DNA of 64,000 bases from Margaritifera margaritifera (taxonomy: Eukaryota; Mollusca; Bivalvia; Unionida; Margaritiferidae), in the NCBI GenBank assembly GCA_029931535.1, contig JAQPZY010001670.1, forward strand, positions 7,030,501 through 7,094,500, written 5' to 3'. Below, piece after piece: positions 35,380 through 45,960 of this stretch. Every line of letters starts with the position of its first letter. The stretch's first letter is position 1. A program made the translations under genes and the position numbers. The notes beneath the pieces were generated by a model. The model saw only the letters and a list, made by a program, of their open reading frames with translations, ran no database searches and had not been told where the DNA came from.

Positions 35380-35700
35380 CTAAAGTCCATTTTCTTTTTT
35401 CTTTCTTGTACTGCCTTTCTCTTTTGAATTTCTTGACTGGCACGGGTTCTTCGACTTCAGTTTCTTCTGCTTGTTGAATTATTGAATTTCTTTACTGGAA
35501 TGGTTCTTCTTTTGTTTCTGCTAAATGCTCCTTATACTTGTTCTCTTTTCTCTTGGGACACTCTGAAGACCAGTGGTCTTTTTCTTCATACTGATAACAG
35601 GTACTTTTCCTTTTATCTCTCTTTTCTTTTGTTTTAGTCCTTTTCTTTGATGATGTGTTCATTCTGGAGAACAGCGTCCTTTCGTTTATAAGACACAGCA
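35380..35700 (-). pseudogene. Minus-strand lysine-rich remnant with zinc-knuckle motif
   Basis: Minus-strand frame through 35600-35500 reads CYQYEEKDHWSSECPKRKEN. This is a CCHC zinc knuckle (C-X2-C-X4-H-X4-C) in which the second Cys is Tyr, a single-base change. A stop follows, then basic and acidic runs (EETEVEEPVPVKK, FKRERQYKKEKRK). It lies in the Polinton left arm, opposite to the capsid genes. Zinc knuckles are not a standard Polinton component; it could be an accessory gene or a piece of an unrelated retroelement. Confidence 0.35.
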
Positions 35701-35909
35701 GGTATCTTGACTTTTATCTCAAGTGGAGGAGTCAGAAGTCTTGTTGGAAGTGTACTTTCAAATGACTCTCAGAAAATCTTTGACGAGAAGTACGATCTGT
35801 TGCGTCTCTTCCATCTTCACAGAGTGAAATTGAGTTAGTGTATTCTCCTAGGGTTAGGAGGTCTATCTATACATGTATATAGGGAGAGAGATGTACCCTA
35901 GTCAAATTT

Positions 35910-36110
35910 TATTACTTTACTGAATCAAGATGAAAAGATCAAACCTTGTCGAGGAACAACAAGAAGAAAAAAGAGACGACGACGACTTTCGGTGTCATCT
36001 CATATGCTAAGTGATGTATTAGCACGAAATCATGCTAGCGATTTTGAAGATGACGTGATTGGTCCTGAGCCAACACCATCTACCTTCAATACAAGACCGT
36101 GAGAATCAAG
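35910..36110 (+). pseudogene. Short basic ORF remnant, unknown
   Basis: Plus-strand stop-free stretch with a strongly basic run (TTRRKKRRRR, a possible nuclear localisation signal) at about 35965-35995. It is followed by SHMLSDVLARNHASDFEDDV and ends at a TGA after STFNTRP near 36101. The same frame continues after the stop for another ~55 codons. No family is recognised. It is probably an eroded accessory gene of the Polinton left arm. Confidence 0.3.
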
Positions 36111-36311
36111 ATCATCCAAGAAAGAAAGTGGTTCGGTAGTTCCTGAAGGTTATTTTTACATTCTACCTACCCAAAAAGTGACATATAGAAAATTTAGAAC
36201 AACTGTTTACACTTGCACTGTTAAATTTAAACAGTTCAAGTCCCAGTGGTTGCCATGTATTTGCATGTACTGTTCATAAATTACCACAAATAATTTGTTG
36301 GTAAACGAAAG

Positions 36312-36518
36312 CTAACACACACACACACACACACACACGACATGCCGTCTAAAATTCCAAGGAATCTTCTCATCTTGTGGAATCAGTTCTTTTAAATGTA
36401 CTTGATAATCCAATAAGTCTTGAACACTGTCATTGACTTCCTTTCGTGGAATTTGATGTAACTCTGATGACAGAAGTCGTGGCATGGTAAGCCTTATCGT
36501 GTCTTCGCAGTTGATCAA
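36312..36518 (-). CDS. Unidentified 68-codon minus-strand ORF
   Basis: ATG at 36518; starts MINCEDTIRLTMPRLLSSEL, then a stretch HQIPRKEVNDSVQDLLDYQV; it runs into a (CA)n microsatellite at 36313-36340, which supplies a Val-Cys tail. The non-repetitive ~58 residues look protein-like but match nothing I know. 36530-37160 holds a pair of diverged ~58-bp direct repeats starting TTGGAACATTTTCAAA (36532 and 36731) and nothing else recognisable. Confidence 0.25.
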   Translation of the reverse strand: MINCEDTIRLTMPRLLSSELHQIPRKEVNDSVQDLLDYQVHLKELIPQDEKIPWNFRRHVVCVCVCVC

Positions 36519-37159
36519 TGTCTGACCATTGGAACATTTTCAAAGTAATCAGTCTTCTTATAAGACTTAGATACCAATGATTAAAAAGTCTATGCTGTTT
36601 AGGATGCCATTGTTTTTTTGCGTTTCACTTGGATCTGTACAAAGAAGTTAAACGCGTCCTCGCTGCTCATGACGTAGATTCTGAATGTGCTTTTCTAAAC
36701 TGTCCATTTATAGGATTGTCTTCTGACCTTTGGAACATTTTCAAACTAATCAGTTTTTTTTATAGCATTCATATAGCAATGGTTAAAACATCTATATCAT
36801 AAAGGATGATTTTGCTTTTTTTGTAAACAGTAAATTTGTAAACCTCAAACAGGTTTTAAAAAATTGTTATTGGTACGAACATGCTACGCACAAAGCCTAG
36901 TGTAGGTATATACTACTATCAAACGGTTTTCCTAATAATAAAAGTAATTTGTGAAAATATAACTTTTGGCGAACTACTTGTAATAAAATGTTTATTACTG
37001 GTAACAGTCTATTAATTCTAAACTATGAACTAAATATATTAGCAACTATGCTCGTGGTCAAAGATTAGAGATGTTATAGGTCGAGAAAAATATAAAAAGA
37101 ATGGATATGCGAAAAGCCCAGTCCACAGAAATTGCTATGCGAAAATCATAATTCCATTA

Positions 37160-37960
37160 AGTAGCTAATATATGAGATTTCTGCACCACTAGTTAATTTA
37201 AAATAGGGGAATTTAATATTCAGGTATCATTTTTGCTTTTGGGTCTCTATGACCTCTAAAGGAAAATGTAATGTTAAAAATGTCCATAGTTTTAACATTA
37301 TTCTTATCTATGTGCTCTAAAATAAAATCTAATGTTAAAAATGTCCAAGTCTTTAGCATTATGGGTCTCAGTGCCCTATAACGGGAAAATTAATGTTAAA
37401 ACTACACTTACTAACCAATATGCCGTTTGGAGTGACCAACATTCGGTTATCTACTATCCAAAACCCAGTTATGTACTAGCCAGCACCCACACTATACCAT
37501 CAGTACTATCCAACACCCACACTTTACCATCAACACGCCGTTAGAAGTGACCAACACCCAATTATTTTACCATCCAGCTTTCAGTTATCTACTATCCAAC
37601 ACTCACACTATATCATCAACATGACGTTGGAGCGACCAGTACCGCACACTTATTATCCAGAACGCTGTTAGAGCGACGAACACCCAGTTATATTCTATCC
37701 CACACCCCTACATTTACTATCTAACGAAAATTGGTACACAAACTATACTCAATAAACACACAAATATACTATCACTCAAGAGGCTAGGATGTAAAAGAAG
37801 GCGAATGAAATAACAAACACGCACACACACTATCACGCACAAGCAAGGGTGGGAGACCTTACACACACCATACCCACAAACATACTTATATACTATCAGA
37901 CAAGAGGGTAAGGGCGGTTAAGAAATTCGTACTAATTTTGAACTTGTTTTAGAAGTCAAA
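37160..37960 (+). repeat. Second, internal copy of the Polinton left end
   Basis: AGTAGCTAATATATGAGATT at 37160 aligns with the true terminus AGTAGTAATATGTGGCGATT. It is followed by AATGTTAAAAATGTCC blocks (37270-37400), ACTATCCAACACCCAC subrepeats (37440-37720), GGATGTAAAAGAAGGCGAAT and CACACACTATCACGCACAAG (37785-37850), in the same order as 33330-33960. It is interrupted by a T-rich tract and its interior resumes at 38660. It shows the left arm is duplicated or that two Polintons recombined. Confidence 0.7.
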
Positions 37961-38445
37961 GTTTATTTTTTTAAATTTTTATTTTCAGTTTTTAATTTTC
38001 ATTTTGAAATTAGGTTTTTCAAATTTCATTTTGTTTAAATTTCATTTTCTATTTTTATTTGGAATTTTTCATTTTTAATTTTCATTGTCAATTTTTGTTT
38101 TTCAATTTTCATTTTCAAGTTTCAATTTTGCAATTTTAATTTTGAAATTTAATTTTTCAAAATTTCCTTTTGCTTAAATTTTCATTTTCAATATTCATTT
38201 TCAAGCTTCTTTCTTTCAATTTCCATTGTCAATTTTTCATTTTCAATTTTCATTTTCAAATTCAGTTTTTCAAATTTTACTTTCAATTTCTCAATTTAAT
38301 ATGTATTTTGTACATTTTGGTTTTTAATTTTTCTTTATTTTCATTTTCAATTTCCATTTTTCAATTTTTTTTTTTTTTGTAATTATTTTTTTTTCAATCA
38401 TCATTTTTTAATTTTCGTTTCCAGTTTTCATTTTCAATTTTAGGG
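37930..38445. repeat. T-rich degenerate array (TTTTCAATTTTCAT)n
   Basis: About 500 bp of pyrimidine-biased sequence made of TTTTCAATTTTCATTTTC-type words with drifting register. It sits inside the duplicated left-arm block. 38446-38660 is unassigned. Confidence 0.8.
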
Positions 38446-38756
38446 TGGTGATGTTGCTTTGGATATAATTCTATTTTGCCAAACCAAAGATTGATAGAGA
38501 GGGAAAGTAAAATTTTCTGTTCGAGATTGAAAATGGCAAAACTAGAGAAACATAGTCTTCTATAGAAATTAAACTTGATGGAGAGAAAGGAAGTTATGCA
38601 TCGTACATGGAGCGTTTGTACTTGTTCAGAAAAGAATTTTCTGTCTATCTGTAAAATGTGAAGGGTAGTTGTGCTTACACACACTATACCCAAAAAACTT
38701 CTTTATGGTTTAAGGTTTAGTTTATTTATTTATTTTTTTTTTTTTTTTTTGAAAGA

Positions 38757-38870
38757 CATAGACATATACAACCCTTTCCAGAACCGCTTAGATCTCTTGG
38801 AAAAGAGATACTACTGAAATGATTGCCAATTTAAACAAAAATCAAATCCCTCCATTATAATTACTCATCT
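38757..38870 (+). promoter_or_regulatory. Decayed third histone-type 3' end block
   Basis: Direct copy of 35150-35260. The stem-loop region is degraded (ACCCTTTCCAGAACC at 38770-38784). The downstream element is intact (CTTGGAAAAGAGATACTACT at 38796-38815), and the following TGATTGCCAATTTAAAC and CCCTCCATTATAAT are shared. It is joined on the left to the GACATAGACATA segment of the duplicated left arm. Confidence 0.5.
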
Positions 38871-38939
38871 TGTGTGATATTATATAAGCATGTATAGTGT
38901 GCGTAAGCAATGCAAATTTTTTGAACGTCTGAGGCATCA

Positions 38940-39235
38940 TGCAAGAAGAAAAGAAATTAAACACAGGAGATTTGGTTCGCATTGGAAAATTAAAACTATG
39001 ACTTGAAAGATATGAACGAAGAAGTGTTAGGAGGAACATTTAACTTGTCTGAGTTACAAACAGTGACTAAGAAAGAAGATGACGTGTACGATACTGAAAA
39101 AAGCATTCTCGATCGAAGAGCTCGTAAAGAGGGAAAACATCGATTCAAAGCCAAGAAAGTTCGTTGGAAAGGACATCCACCAACTTTCAATTCTTGGATT
39201 CCTGTTTCACAAACCATTGACTATAAAAAAGTAGA
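38940..39235 (+). pseudogene. Polinton integrase C-terminus with chromodomain, truncated
   Basis: Fragments of the C-terminal end of the Polinton retroviral-type integrase. 38958-38990 reads NTGDLVRIGKL, the SH3-like DNA-binding segment. A stop and a deletion follow, and from 39006 the frame reads KDMNEEVLGGTFNLSELQTV, KKEDDVYDTEKSILDRRARK, then KVRWKGHPPTFNSWIPVSQ. The last part is a chromodomain signature (VxWKGxPxxxNSWxP) found at the C-terminus of these integrases. The catalytic DDE core and zinc-binding region are absent upstream, so integration activity is lost. It is transcribed toward the capsid genes. The downstream Ser/Thr-rich tail to 39340 is probably non-functional. Confidence 0.85.
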
Positions 39236-39299
39236 AGTTACGAACACAGCTACTTCTCCTTCTCAGAGTTCATCTTTTCAAGAAACTACAAAAACAGCA

Positions 39300-39660
39300 A
39301 CAACAGCAACCACCGCGGGTGTGGTGTGGAGAACGTGTCCCTAAAAATCAAATTGTCTTTTTCTGGCAAATCTTAGTAGTCTGTTGTGTCATTGAAGCAA
39401 CCATTGGAAATTTTAGTTTGCAACAAGGAGATAAACTGTGGACAATTTTACTCAGCTGCTGTATTGGTTATCATTTCCCCAATCCTTTCGTTGAAATATA
39501 CTGACAGTAACAACAACAACGGTAGCTTCGCCAACACCAGTCACGACAAAAACTCTTCCAATCACATCAGCAGCAGTTCTCTTCCAGAGTCCTCTTTGGA
39601 AAATCATCCTTTGACATTGAGTGACTCCTCTGAGACCAGAATCATCGAACTATGAATAAC
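39300..39660 (+). other. Unassigned, between integrase and penton genes
   Basis: Overlapping short plus-strand frames (39319-39504, 39386-39655) rich in Ser/Asn/Thr; one reads LLSCCIGYHFPNPFVEIY with a hydrophobic start. They may be remnants of a small Polinton membrane or linker protein, but nothing is recognisable. Confidence 0.3.
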
Positions 39661-39692
39661 CACTTTTTTTAACATTACGCAGTGACAGTTCT

Positions 39693-40509
39693 ATGGATGT
39701 GTTTCCCAACAACATATTACGTTCTTTCACATCCAAATTACCTCAAGCCATTCAAATGGATCACGAAGTTCATTGGGGAGTAGCTTTGGTAGAAATCATT
39801 CATCCTACTCAAGTCTGAAAATTGGTTGGAGATCAAAATCAATTTCCTCGTCGAAATATTCAACGAACAAGTTCAAGAACACTTGGACAAAATGATCCTC
39901 TCATTCCCGAATCCAAAACACCATCACCAGCGAATCCTCAATTGTACATCTATGCCATGAGAATTAATACAGGATATTATTTCAATGCTCAACATCTCGT
40001 TGATACGATATCAGTTATTTTCAACGATCAGTTTGGCAAAGCACCTGAGAAAGCTCGCCGAAATATACAGATTGAGTACCATAAAATTGCTCATCGTTTT
40101 AAAATATGTTTTTGACGGCAAAACGCTGTCTATCAGATTTTCTCCCAGTTTGTTTGCTATTCTGGGTGGAAACACGAACATAGAACCGCAGTCAAAAGTC
40201 ATTCACAACAACGATCGAGTCTACAAGTATTTTCGCAACCCTATCAAATTGAACGAAAGACTGAATTCGATGTTTATTAATTCTGATGTTACTGAGTACA
40301 ACGTCGTAGGAAACACGGCCGTTCCGTTGCTGAGATTCATTCCATTCAAAGTGGATTCTGATATATCTGCTTATGATGAAGTAGGAACCACGTATCATGT
40401 TCACCGAAAATTTGTATATCATCGTTATCTCCCTGTCAGTAAATCGTATTTTGACAGTGTCAATATCTGTATAAAAGGAGATCTTGGACAAAATATTATA
40501 TTCTCGTAA
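39693..40509 (+). pseudogene. Polinton penton-like minor capsid protein
   Basis: ATG at 39693. N-terminal stretch MDVFPNNILRSFTSKLPQAI, then HWGVALVEIIHPTQV, the typical start of the single-jelly-roll penton (minor capsid) protein of Polintons and adintovirus-like elements. An in-frame TGA at 39816 follows. The frame continues to about 40105 with INTGYYFNAQHLVDTISVIF. It then shifts by one base and goes on to 40509 with FSPSLFAILGG, FINSDVTEYNVVGNTAVPLL, and SYFDSVNICIKGDLGQNIIF. Length is about 270 codons, near full size. One nonsense change and one frameshift are the only breaks I see, so this is among the best preserved genes of the element. In intact relatives the protein forms capsid vertices. 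Confidence 0.85.
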
Positions 40510-40564
40510 GGAAAAGTCACCGTGAAGCTACATTTTCGAAACCGATTCTCCAGGGAATTGTAAT

Positions 40565-40990
40565 AGGTGTATCCTGTGTACCAAGAAGTCGCTAGACAAC
40601 GAGGACGTGGTTCGGGAGATATGTTAAAGTCAGCTTTATGTACAGTAGCACCATCTTAAAACCAATAGTGACCCTTTAAAAGATGCAGCTTTGATGCATG
40701 GAAAAGAATTGCTCCCAAACGTACTCATAAACCAACAAGGTCCTAAAGAAGCCTTGATCAAAGCGGGATAAAATGTGTTGATTTACACTGGAAAAGACCG
40801 CATGAGACGCCGGGACACTCCTATAAATTCGCTTCACGCTTGTGGCGAAGGCATTACTTCCTCCTCTACGCCACAGCAAAGACAAGGCAGAAAGAGACAT
40901 CGAGAATCCTTCAGACCTCATCGATACGATCAGAAAAAGAATAAGAAAAGAAGAACAGCTGTCAGAGAAATGGACGCGTTTGATTACTAA
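40565..40990 (+). pseudogene. Short basic Polinton protein (minor capsid/core type)
   Basis: Begins near 40570 with PVYQEVARQRGRGSGDMLKS, where glycine-rich RGRGSG is followed by a helical segment. Stops come at about 40655. An offset frame then reads DPLKDAALMHGKELLPNVLI up to 40770, and the tail is strongly basic (RQGRKRHRESFRPHR, KKNKKRRTAV) to the TAA at 40988. Position between penton and major capsid genes, glycine-rich start and basic end match the short core/minor-capsid protein often found there in Polintons. Assignment is by position and composition only. Confidence 0.55.
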
Positions 40991-41008
40991 CTAAAAAAAG
41001 GACAAATT

Positions 41009-42599
41009 ATGCACCGAGTTTCTTGTGAATGTTCCAAGCCAGAACTCAATCTGTTTGCCATGCTATCGACGGTGATGACGAAACAAGAATCCCAATGAGT
41101 TGCATTTTATCCTGTGTCGTCTTTGGCCACATCAGCACCAATCGAATTTAAAATCAAAGGACAAACCGAAGATTTCATCGATCTGAATAAGTTACTTGTA
41201 CCTGGTAGTCAAAGTTCTCAAAGTGGACAACAGCAATCCAGAGGACGATACCAGAGTGGCTCCCGTCAACAATTTCATGCTTTCGTTGTTTCAGCGAAGT
41301 GGATTTATACTTGAATAACAAACTAGTCAGCAGCAGCATGGGCACTTAACCTTACCAAGCGTACCTGAAACCAAGAACACACATCTTGATGCCTCAGTGG
41401 TATGTGGAAACCTGATCATTGGCGGCGCGAGAGGGGGGGGAGTCTATTGCCCTTGGACGCCAGGCGAGGGGGGGGGGGCCGTCGGGAGCTTTTTTTCTTC
41501 TTTTTTCCAGCTAAACTGTTCACAGTATTTCACCTCACCTTAGTGTAACGGGGGCTTAGATGGGGGGCGGGGGTATGGAGATTGGCAACTATTCTCTGTG
41601 GCAAGGTAGGGGCGCCATTAAAGAAAAATGTCCACGGGCGCCTCGCTTGGGACGCCACTAAAGAACATTGCCACCGGGCGCCTCGAGTCCTCAGGCCGCC
41701 ACTGAACCTGACACTTTGGATGCCTTCAACGACACAAACTTGACAGATGCTGACGATCCTCGCAATTTTGGATTTAACGACCGCCGAAAGAAAAACAAAC
41801 AAAGACGTAGTTTATAAATGATGGATTGTTTGCATTTGGACATGTTGTTCCAAGACAAGTATTTGTTGAATGATGTGGATGTACGTCTCGGACTGAATAA
41901 AAGTAGTACCGTGTTCCATTTGATGGCTAATGCTAACGAGTACAAAACGAACATCGAAGAAACCAGACTCTACGTGCGATGTGTGGAGGTCGTACATAGA
42001 GCGTGAAACGATATCAGTCAAACTCTGAGCAGAAAGAACGAAGACCGAGTACACTCTACGACAAGTACAGGTCAAAACCTTCACCATGGCCTCTTGACTC
42101 CGATACAAGATTGAAGATCATGTTTTCCAAGGTCAACTACCAAAACTTTTGTTCATCGGCATCGTTAACAATGCAGCTCTCAACGGAGCTATCGGTTAAA
42201 GTCTTTTCGAGTTCCAATACTTCAACGTCTCCAAGATAGAACTCACCCGAGACGGGCAGACATTGTGTGCCAGACCCTTAGAACCTAACTTTTGCCGAGA
42301 AAATGTACTTGAGATTTTACCTGACACTGTTTGAAGCAACATGATAATCAGGAACGAACAGTAGCCACGACATTTCATGCTACGATTATGCAGGAGGATA
42401 TGCTTTGTGGGGATTCGATTTCACTCCAGATCAAGGCAGCGATGAAGGACATTTCCACCCGATACAATTGGGCCAACTTCATGTGGAACTTCAGTTTGCA
42501 CTAGCTCTGGTGAACATAGTGAACGTCATCTTGTATGCAGAACTATTTGACAATACTCTGGATATCAAAAGATTGAGAGAAGTGATCCTAGACTATTAG
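41009..42599 (+). pseudogene. Polinton major capsid protein (double jelly-roll), interrupted
   Basis: ATG at 41009. The N-terminus has PELNLFAMLSTVMTKQESQ, an in-frame TGA where relatives have Trp, then PIEFKIKGQTEDFIDLNKLL, the standard opening of Polinton capsid proteins (the F54H12.2-like family). FSEVDLYLNNKLVSSSM lies near 41297 and WYVET near 41399. A 288-bp hAT-like MITE (41417-41704) interrupts it. It resumes with CLHLDMLFQDKYLLNDVDVR (41827), frameshifted middle parts, and the C-terminus FDFTPDQGSDEGHFHPIQLG and NVILYAELFDNTLDIKRL, ending at a TAG (42597). Total coding length without the insert is about 430 codons. It is inactive through one insertion, nonsense codons and frameshifts. 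Confidence 0.85.
41417..41704. mobile_element. 288-bp hAT-like MITE inside major capsid gene
   Basis: Terminal inverted repeats CATTGGCGGC (left) and GCCGCCACTG (right). Flanking 8-bp duplications AACCTGAT (41409-41416) and AACCTGAC (41705-41712) match at 7 of 8 positions. The interior is G-rich with runs of G and repeated GGGCGCCTCG/GACGCCACTAAAGAA pieces. CAGTGGCG-type ends and 8-bp duplications are characteristic of the hAT superfamily. Confidence 0.85.
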
Positions 42600-42837
42600 G
42601 TAAAAAAGATGGAACACGAACCTATGGAGATTGGTGAAGAGGGTCTTTGTTTTGTTTGTTTGTTTTTTTTTTTGTTATTTTTTATCCAGAACAGCAGCAG
42701 CAGTCGCAGACCACAAGTGAACAAGACAAAAACACAGTAATGAAGTAAAGATTGCCAGAACAAGAACAACACTTAGCCTCCTGTTTTGCTCCACTCTTGG
42801 TTTGAAAGAATCACACAACTGATCAGAGAGCATTGTC

Positions 42838-43130
42838 GTGGTTGCCAAATCGATCATCCTAGTCAGAAACAACAGGACAAATGTTTTTTTTAGCTCAGAA
42901 GAAAAGTTGGAAGAGTATCTGGAAGATGCATGGACTCTCGTCTCAGAAGAGAAGATTTTGAAAAAGTGGTACATGTATAAAGACTTTAGTGACCATTCCT
43001 CACCTCCATCGACTTCTTTGGAAACGAAACGCATCGAAGCTCTCTTTAAGTACCGAGACTTCCCGTAAATCGACTTACTTGACAGATATTTTCAAGGAAA
43101 TATTCTCAAGTGTGAACTGAAGACTTATCA
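42838..43130 (+). pseudogene. Unknown Polinton ORF upstream of protease
   Basis: Plus-strand open frame of about 76 codons, rich in Glu/Lys (SSEEKLEEYLEDAWTLVSEE, then ILKKWYMYKDFSDHSSPP), ending at TAA 43066. Beyond the stop the frame reads IDLLDRYFQGNILKCELKTY toward the protease start. No family recognised. In many Polintons the packaging ATPase lies next to the protease, but no Walker A GKT/S motif is visible here, so I do not call it. 42600-42837 has a short ORF start (MEHEPMEIGEEG) and T-runs. Confidence 0.35.
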
Positions 43131-43136
43131 TTACCT

Positions 43137-43490
43137 GTGAAAAGAATGAAAACCTGGGAACTTCATTACCTTCTGACTCATAGTTCATACAGAGCTTCTT
43201 GGAATCCAGTGGTGTGTGTTAAAGATGAACTTCCACATCGAAAACCGAAAGACGTTCAAGCCTATGTCATTAACACAGACGACAGTCATCGCCCAGGAAC
43301 CCACCAGGTAGCCGTGTACTTTCTCAACGACCACAATGTGAAATATTTTAATTCATATGGAGTACCTCCTCTGGAAGACGATATCATCGATAATGTGAGA
43401 TTACAAGGATAAGATTCCACTCTGTGTGTGTGGACAATATTGTGCATGTTTTTTCTTCATCAACACAGTCCTGGTTTTCCCTTAGAACAT
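43137..43490 (+). pseudogene. Polinton adenain-type cysteine protease
   Basis: In-frame ATG at 43146. Conserved core: KPKDVQAYVINTDDSHRPGT, H in the GTH context (catalytic His), then FLNDHNVKYFNSYGVPPLED. A TAA at 43410 breaks the frame. Past it, in a shifted frame, CGQYCACFFFIN (near 43428) carries the C-terminal Cys block where the catalytic Cys lies. The acidic triad residue normally found in the FDSYG box is Asn here (FNSYG), and the Trp usual after GTH is Gln, so active-site decay preceded or accompanied the frame breaks. The family processes capsid proteins in adenovirus-like and Polinton virions. It is the last recognisable gene on this arm. Confidence 0.87.
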
Positions 43491-43499
43491 TTATTGACT

Positions 43500-44560
43500 T
43501 GGTATGACCTTGAGTACTCTAGAAATGATTATAAAATAGAAAGGTGGTTTTGTGAACATTATGGCTAACTATTTTCTTTAACACCGAAACGTACTGTGTA
43601 TCGATTGTAAATAACCATGTACTATATCGTTGGAAGTCTAGTCTGACTCCACAACGTTGTCAACCTTGTAAATACGTTCATGTTTAATGTTTCATATTTG
43701 TAAATGAAGAGGAAGGCACTAGCCCTTATCCTCCATCTTCGTTGGTTTTGTGGATGTTTCTGTGAGCGGGTTTGATTTAAAAATGTTTATCTAGAAAAAA
43801 AATTGTGTTGGCTTATTTTTAGAAACAGTAAGTTTCTTTTGGACATGCTCTTTCACATTCTCTCTGTCGATCTTTGAATTTTTTCTAAGAAGGATTTTCT
43901 TTTTCACGTCCGCGCCTCCGTTGAGCTTTCGTTAGTAACTGTGGGGTTTTGGTCACTCAAAACAGCGTGAAATTTTTAATTTTCAATACATGTCTTTCAC
44001 AATTTGTAAAACAAATCTATTACAATTTTAAATTTTTCACGTAATGTTTTTTTTTTTTTTTTTTACAATGCACAAATTCTTTTTACAATCTTTAAATCTT
44101 GAGGACAATTTCTTTTTAATCTCCCCTTAATTCCCTATTAGTTCATAAAGTTCAGTCTTACTTTTAGTCTCGACCATATTTTAACATTTTTCCAGACTTT
44201 GTCAGTCTCCGCTAAAGTCTGTGATGGTTTTGGAATTTTTGTACTACTTTTATTCTAGGTCAATTTTTTTGTAATACAATTTTCCGGATTTTGTTTTTCT
44301 TAAGTCTGCTCTAAACTCCGTGACAGTTTAGGAATTTTACTACTACTTTTAGTCTCTGCCATTTTAATCTTTATTCCATATAGTTTTCAGTCTCCACCAA
44401 AGTCTGTGACAGGTTTGGAATTTTAGTACTACTTTTAGTTACGTCCATTTTAGTGTTATTTTGAGTTGGTTCCCTTGACTGCAGCTATTTATAACATCAG
44501 TACAATATATGGAAATTTAATGACAACTCCAACAGGATCTGAGGTATAGATAATGCTTTA
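43500..44560. other. Polinton right arm, non-coding, with ~95-bp T-rich repeats
   Basis: No gene seen. 44150-44465 contains about four diverged ~95-bp repeats with AAGTCTGTGACAGGTTTGGA and ATTTTAGTACTACTTTTAGT. A T18 run is at 44047-44064. Confidence 0.6.
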
Positions 44561-44981
44561 TATATAAATATCGGATATATACATATAACTAGGCAGCAGG
44601 TCACAAACGGCGTATTGATGGTATAATGTCGGGTTTTGGATAGTAGATAACTGGGTGTTGGTCACTACATATATGTTGGAAAGTATATGTGGGTATATTG
44701 GTCACTGCACAAGGTGCGTTGATGGTATAATGTAGGGTGCTGGATAGTAGATGAGCGAGTATTGGTAACTACACACAGTGTGTTGATTGTATAGTGTGGA
44801 GTATTAGTCACTACACACGGCCTGTTGATGGTATAGTGTGAGGTACTGGTCACTACTTTAACATTACCATTCCAATTGGGGGCCATAACGACCAAGAATA
44901 TTAAATCTATGGACATTTTTAACATTACCATTCCATAGAGGCCCATACCGTCCCCACATGTAAACCTACGGCGTAATGTTA
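44560..44981 (-). repeat. Polinton right TIR, inner part
   Basis: Read on the minus strand from 44981, it matches the left TIR: AACATTACGCCGTAGGTTTA, GTGGGGACGGTATGGGCCTC, then TGGTAATGTTAAAAATGTCC. ACTATCCAxxACCC subrepeats follow, to about 44600. It is separated from its outer 37 bp (50602-50638) by the gypsy insertion. 44978-44981 (GTTA) is the gypsy target duplication. Confidence 0.88.
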
Positions 44982-45280
44982 TATCAAGGAGGCCTTATTG
45001 TTCACTTACGTTTTTCCCGTGGTATCAGTAACTCAATGAGTATATTCTTTTTATTCCTTTATTTGCTATTTCACATCTACCAATGAACGAATACGCTTCT
45101 GTCTTCTACAACCAAATTGATCTTAAACCCTGCTCTACTCTAACTCTACTGCCTCCAATCTTCGTGCCCCTGCCTTCTCATCCTAGATCATGCCCCCATT
45201 ACCTTCATAATTAGCTTGGGTCTGGGGCACCATGACATATCTTAGTTTCATAATTAGCTTGGGTCTGGGGCACCGTGACA
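44982..45280 (-). repeat. gypsy 3' LTR
   Basis: 299 bp, homologous to 50251-50597. On the minus strand it begins TGTCACGGTGCCCCAGACCC; on the plus strand it starts TATCAAGGAGG where the other LTR has TGACAAGGAGG, so the terminal CA has mutated. It carries two copies of a 43-bp internal repeat against three in the 5' LTR. Confidence 0.93.
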
Positions 45281-45320
45281 TATCTCTCTCCGCCCCCGCC
45301 CCCCCCCCCCCAAAAAAAGA
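45281..45320 (-). other. Polypurine tract of gypsy
   Basis: Immediately inside the 3' LTR the minus strand is entirely purine over most of this stretch: A-rich, then a run of G with GGGGGCGGAGAGAGATA against the LTR. This is the expected plus-strand priming site. Confidence 0.8.
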
Positions 45321-45960
45321 AGAATGTCCTCAGTCAGTGTATACGTAAAAGTATCTCTTATTGTATATTTGTTTTTCATACAAATTTCTATATAACCTTT
45401 TGGCAGTAGGACTCCTTATAACAGGTGCAAGACAGTAATGTATAAAAGATCAGTACAATCACTAACCGTATGCATAAATGCTCCGTCAGTTAAAATTAAT
45501 CAGTTAGTTACATATAAGTGTTTACATGTACAATATTGTTAATTAAATTCAATCGAGCACAAACCATATACACATTCTCAGTCAATGCTGTTCGCACAAA
45601 AATGTGTGAATTGAACTATAGTTCACCTTGCAAGAACTACAAACACAGTTCACCAAAGGTCAGTTACATTTAATTGCCCATCCACAGTCAGTCTCATGAG
45701 ATTCTGTAATCTGATCAAAAATCCCTGGGCTATTTGAATGACAGATTTACACACGTCAGTGTTTGCAAACATTGTCTGGAATTTTATTTTTTAACTATGA
45801 GTAGAGTGGCACTCCCGTAGCAACGTGAATACACAAGCAATATTAAAGAAGTACTAAAATAGGTAATTGAAGAAAAAAAATGACATAACAGAGACAAATA
45901 CATATCCATATGAATTCGTGTCCTCATGTAGCTTCTGGCTTAATTCTGTGTGAGAATAGG
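45321..45960. other. gypsy 3' untranslated region
   Basis: Between the integrase/chromodomain-like C-terminus and the polypurine tract. AT-rich, with no ORF I can support. Confidence 0.5.

Noticed and set aside
34000..38700. Polinton protein-primed DNA polymerase B
   Set aside because: No exonuclease or polymerase motifs (for example a DTDS-type block) are recognisable in any frame of the left arm.
42600..43130. Polinton packaging ATPase
   Set aside because: Expected near the protease, but no Walker A or B motif is visible in any frame.
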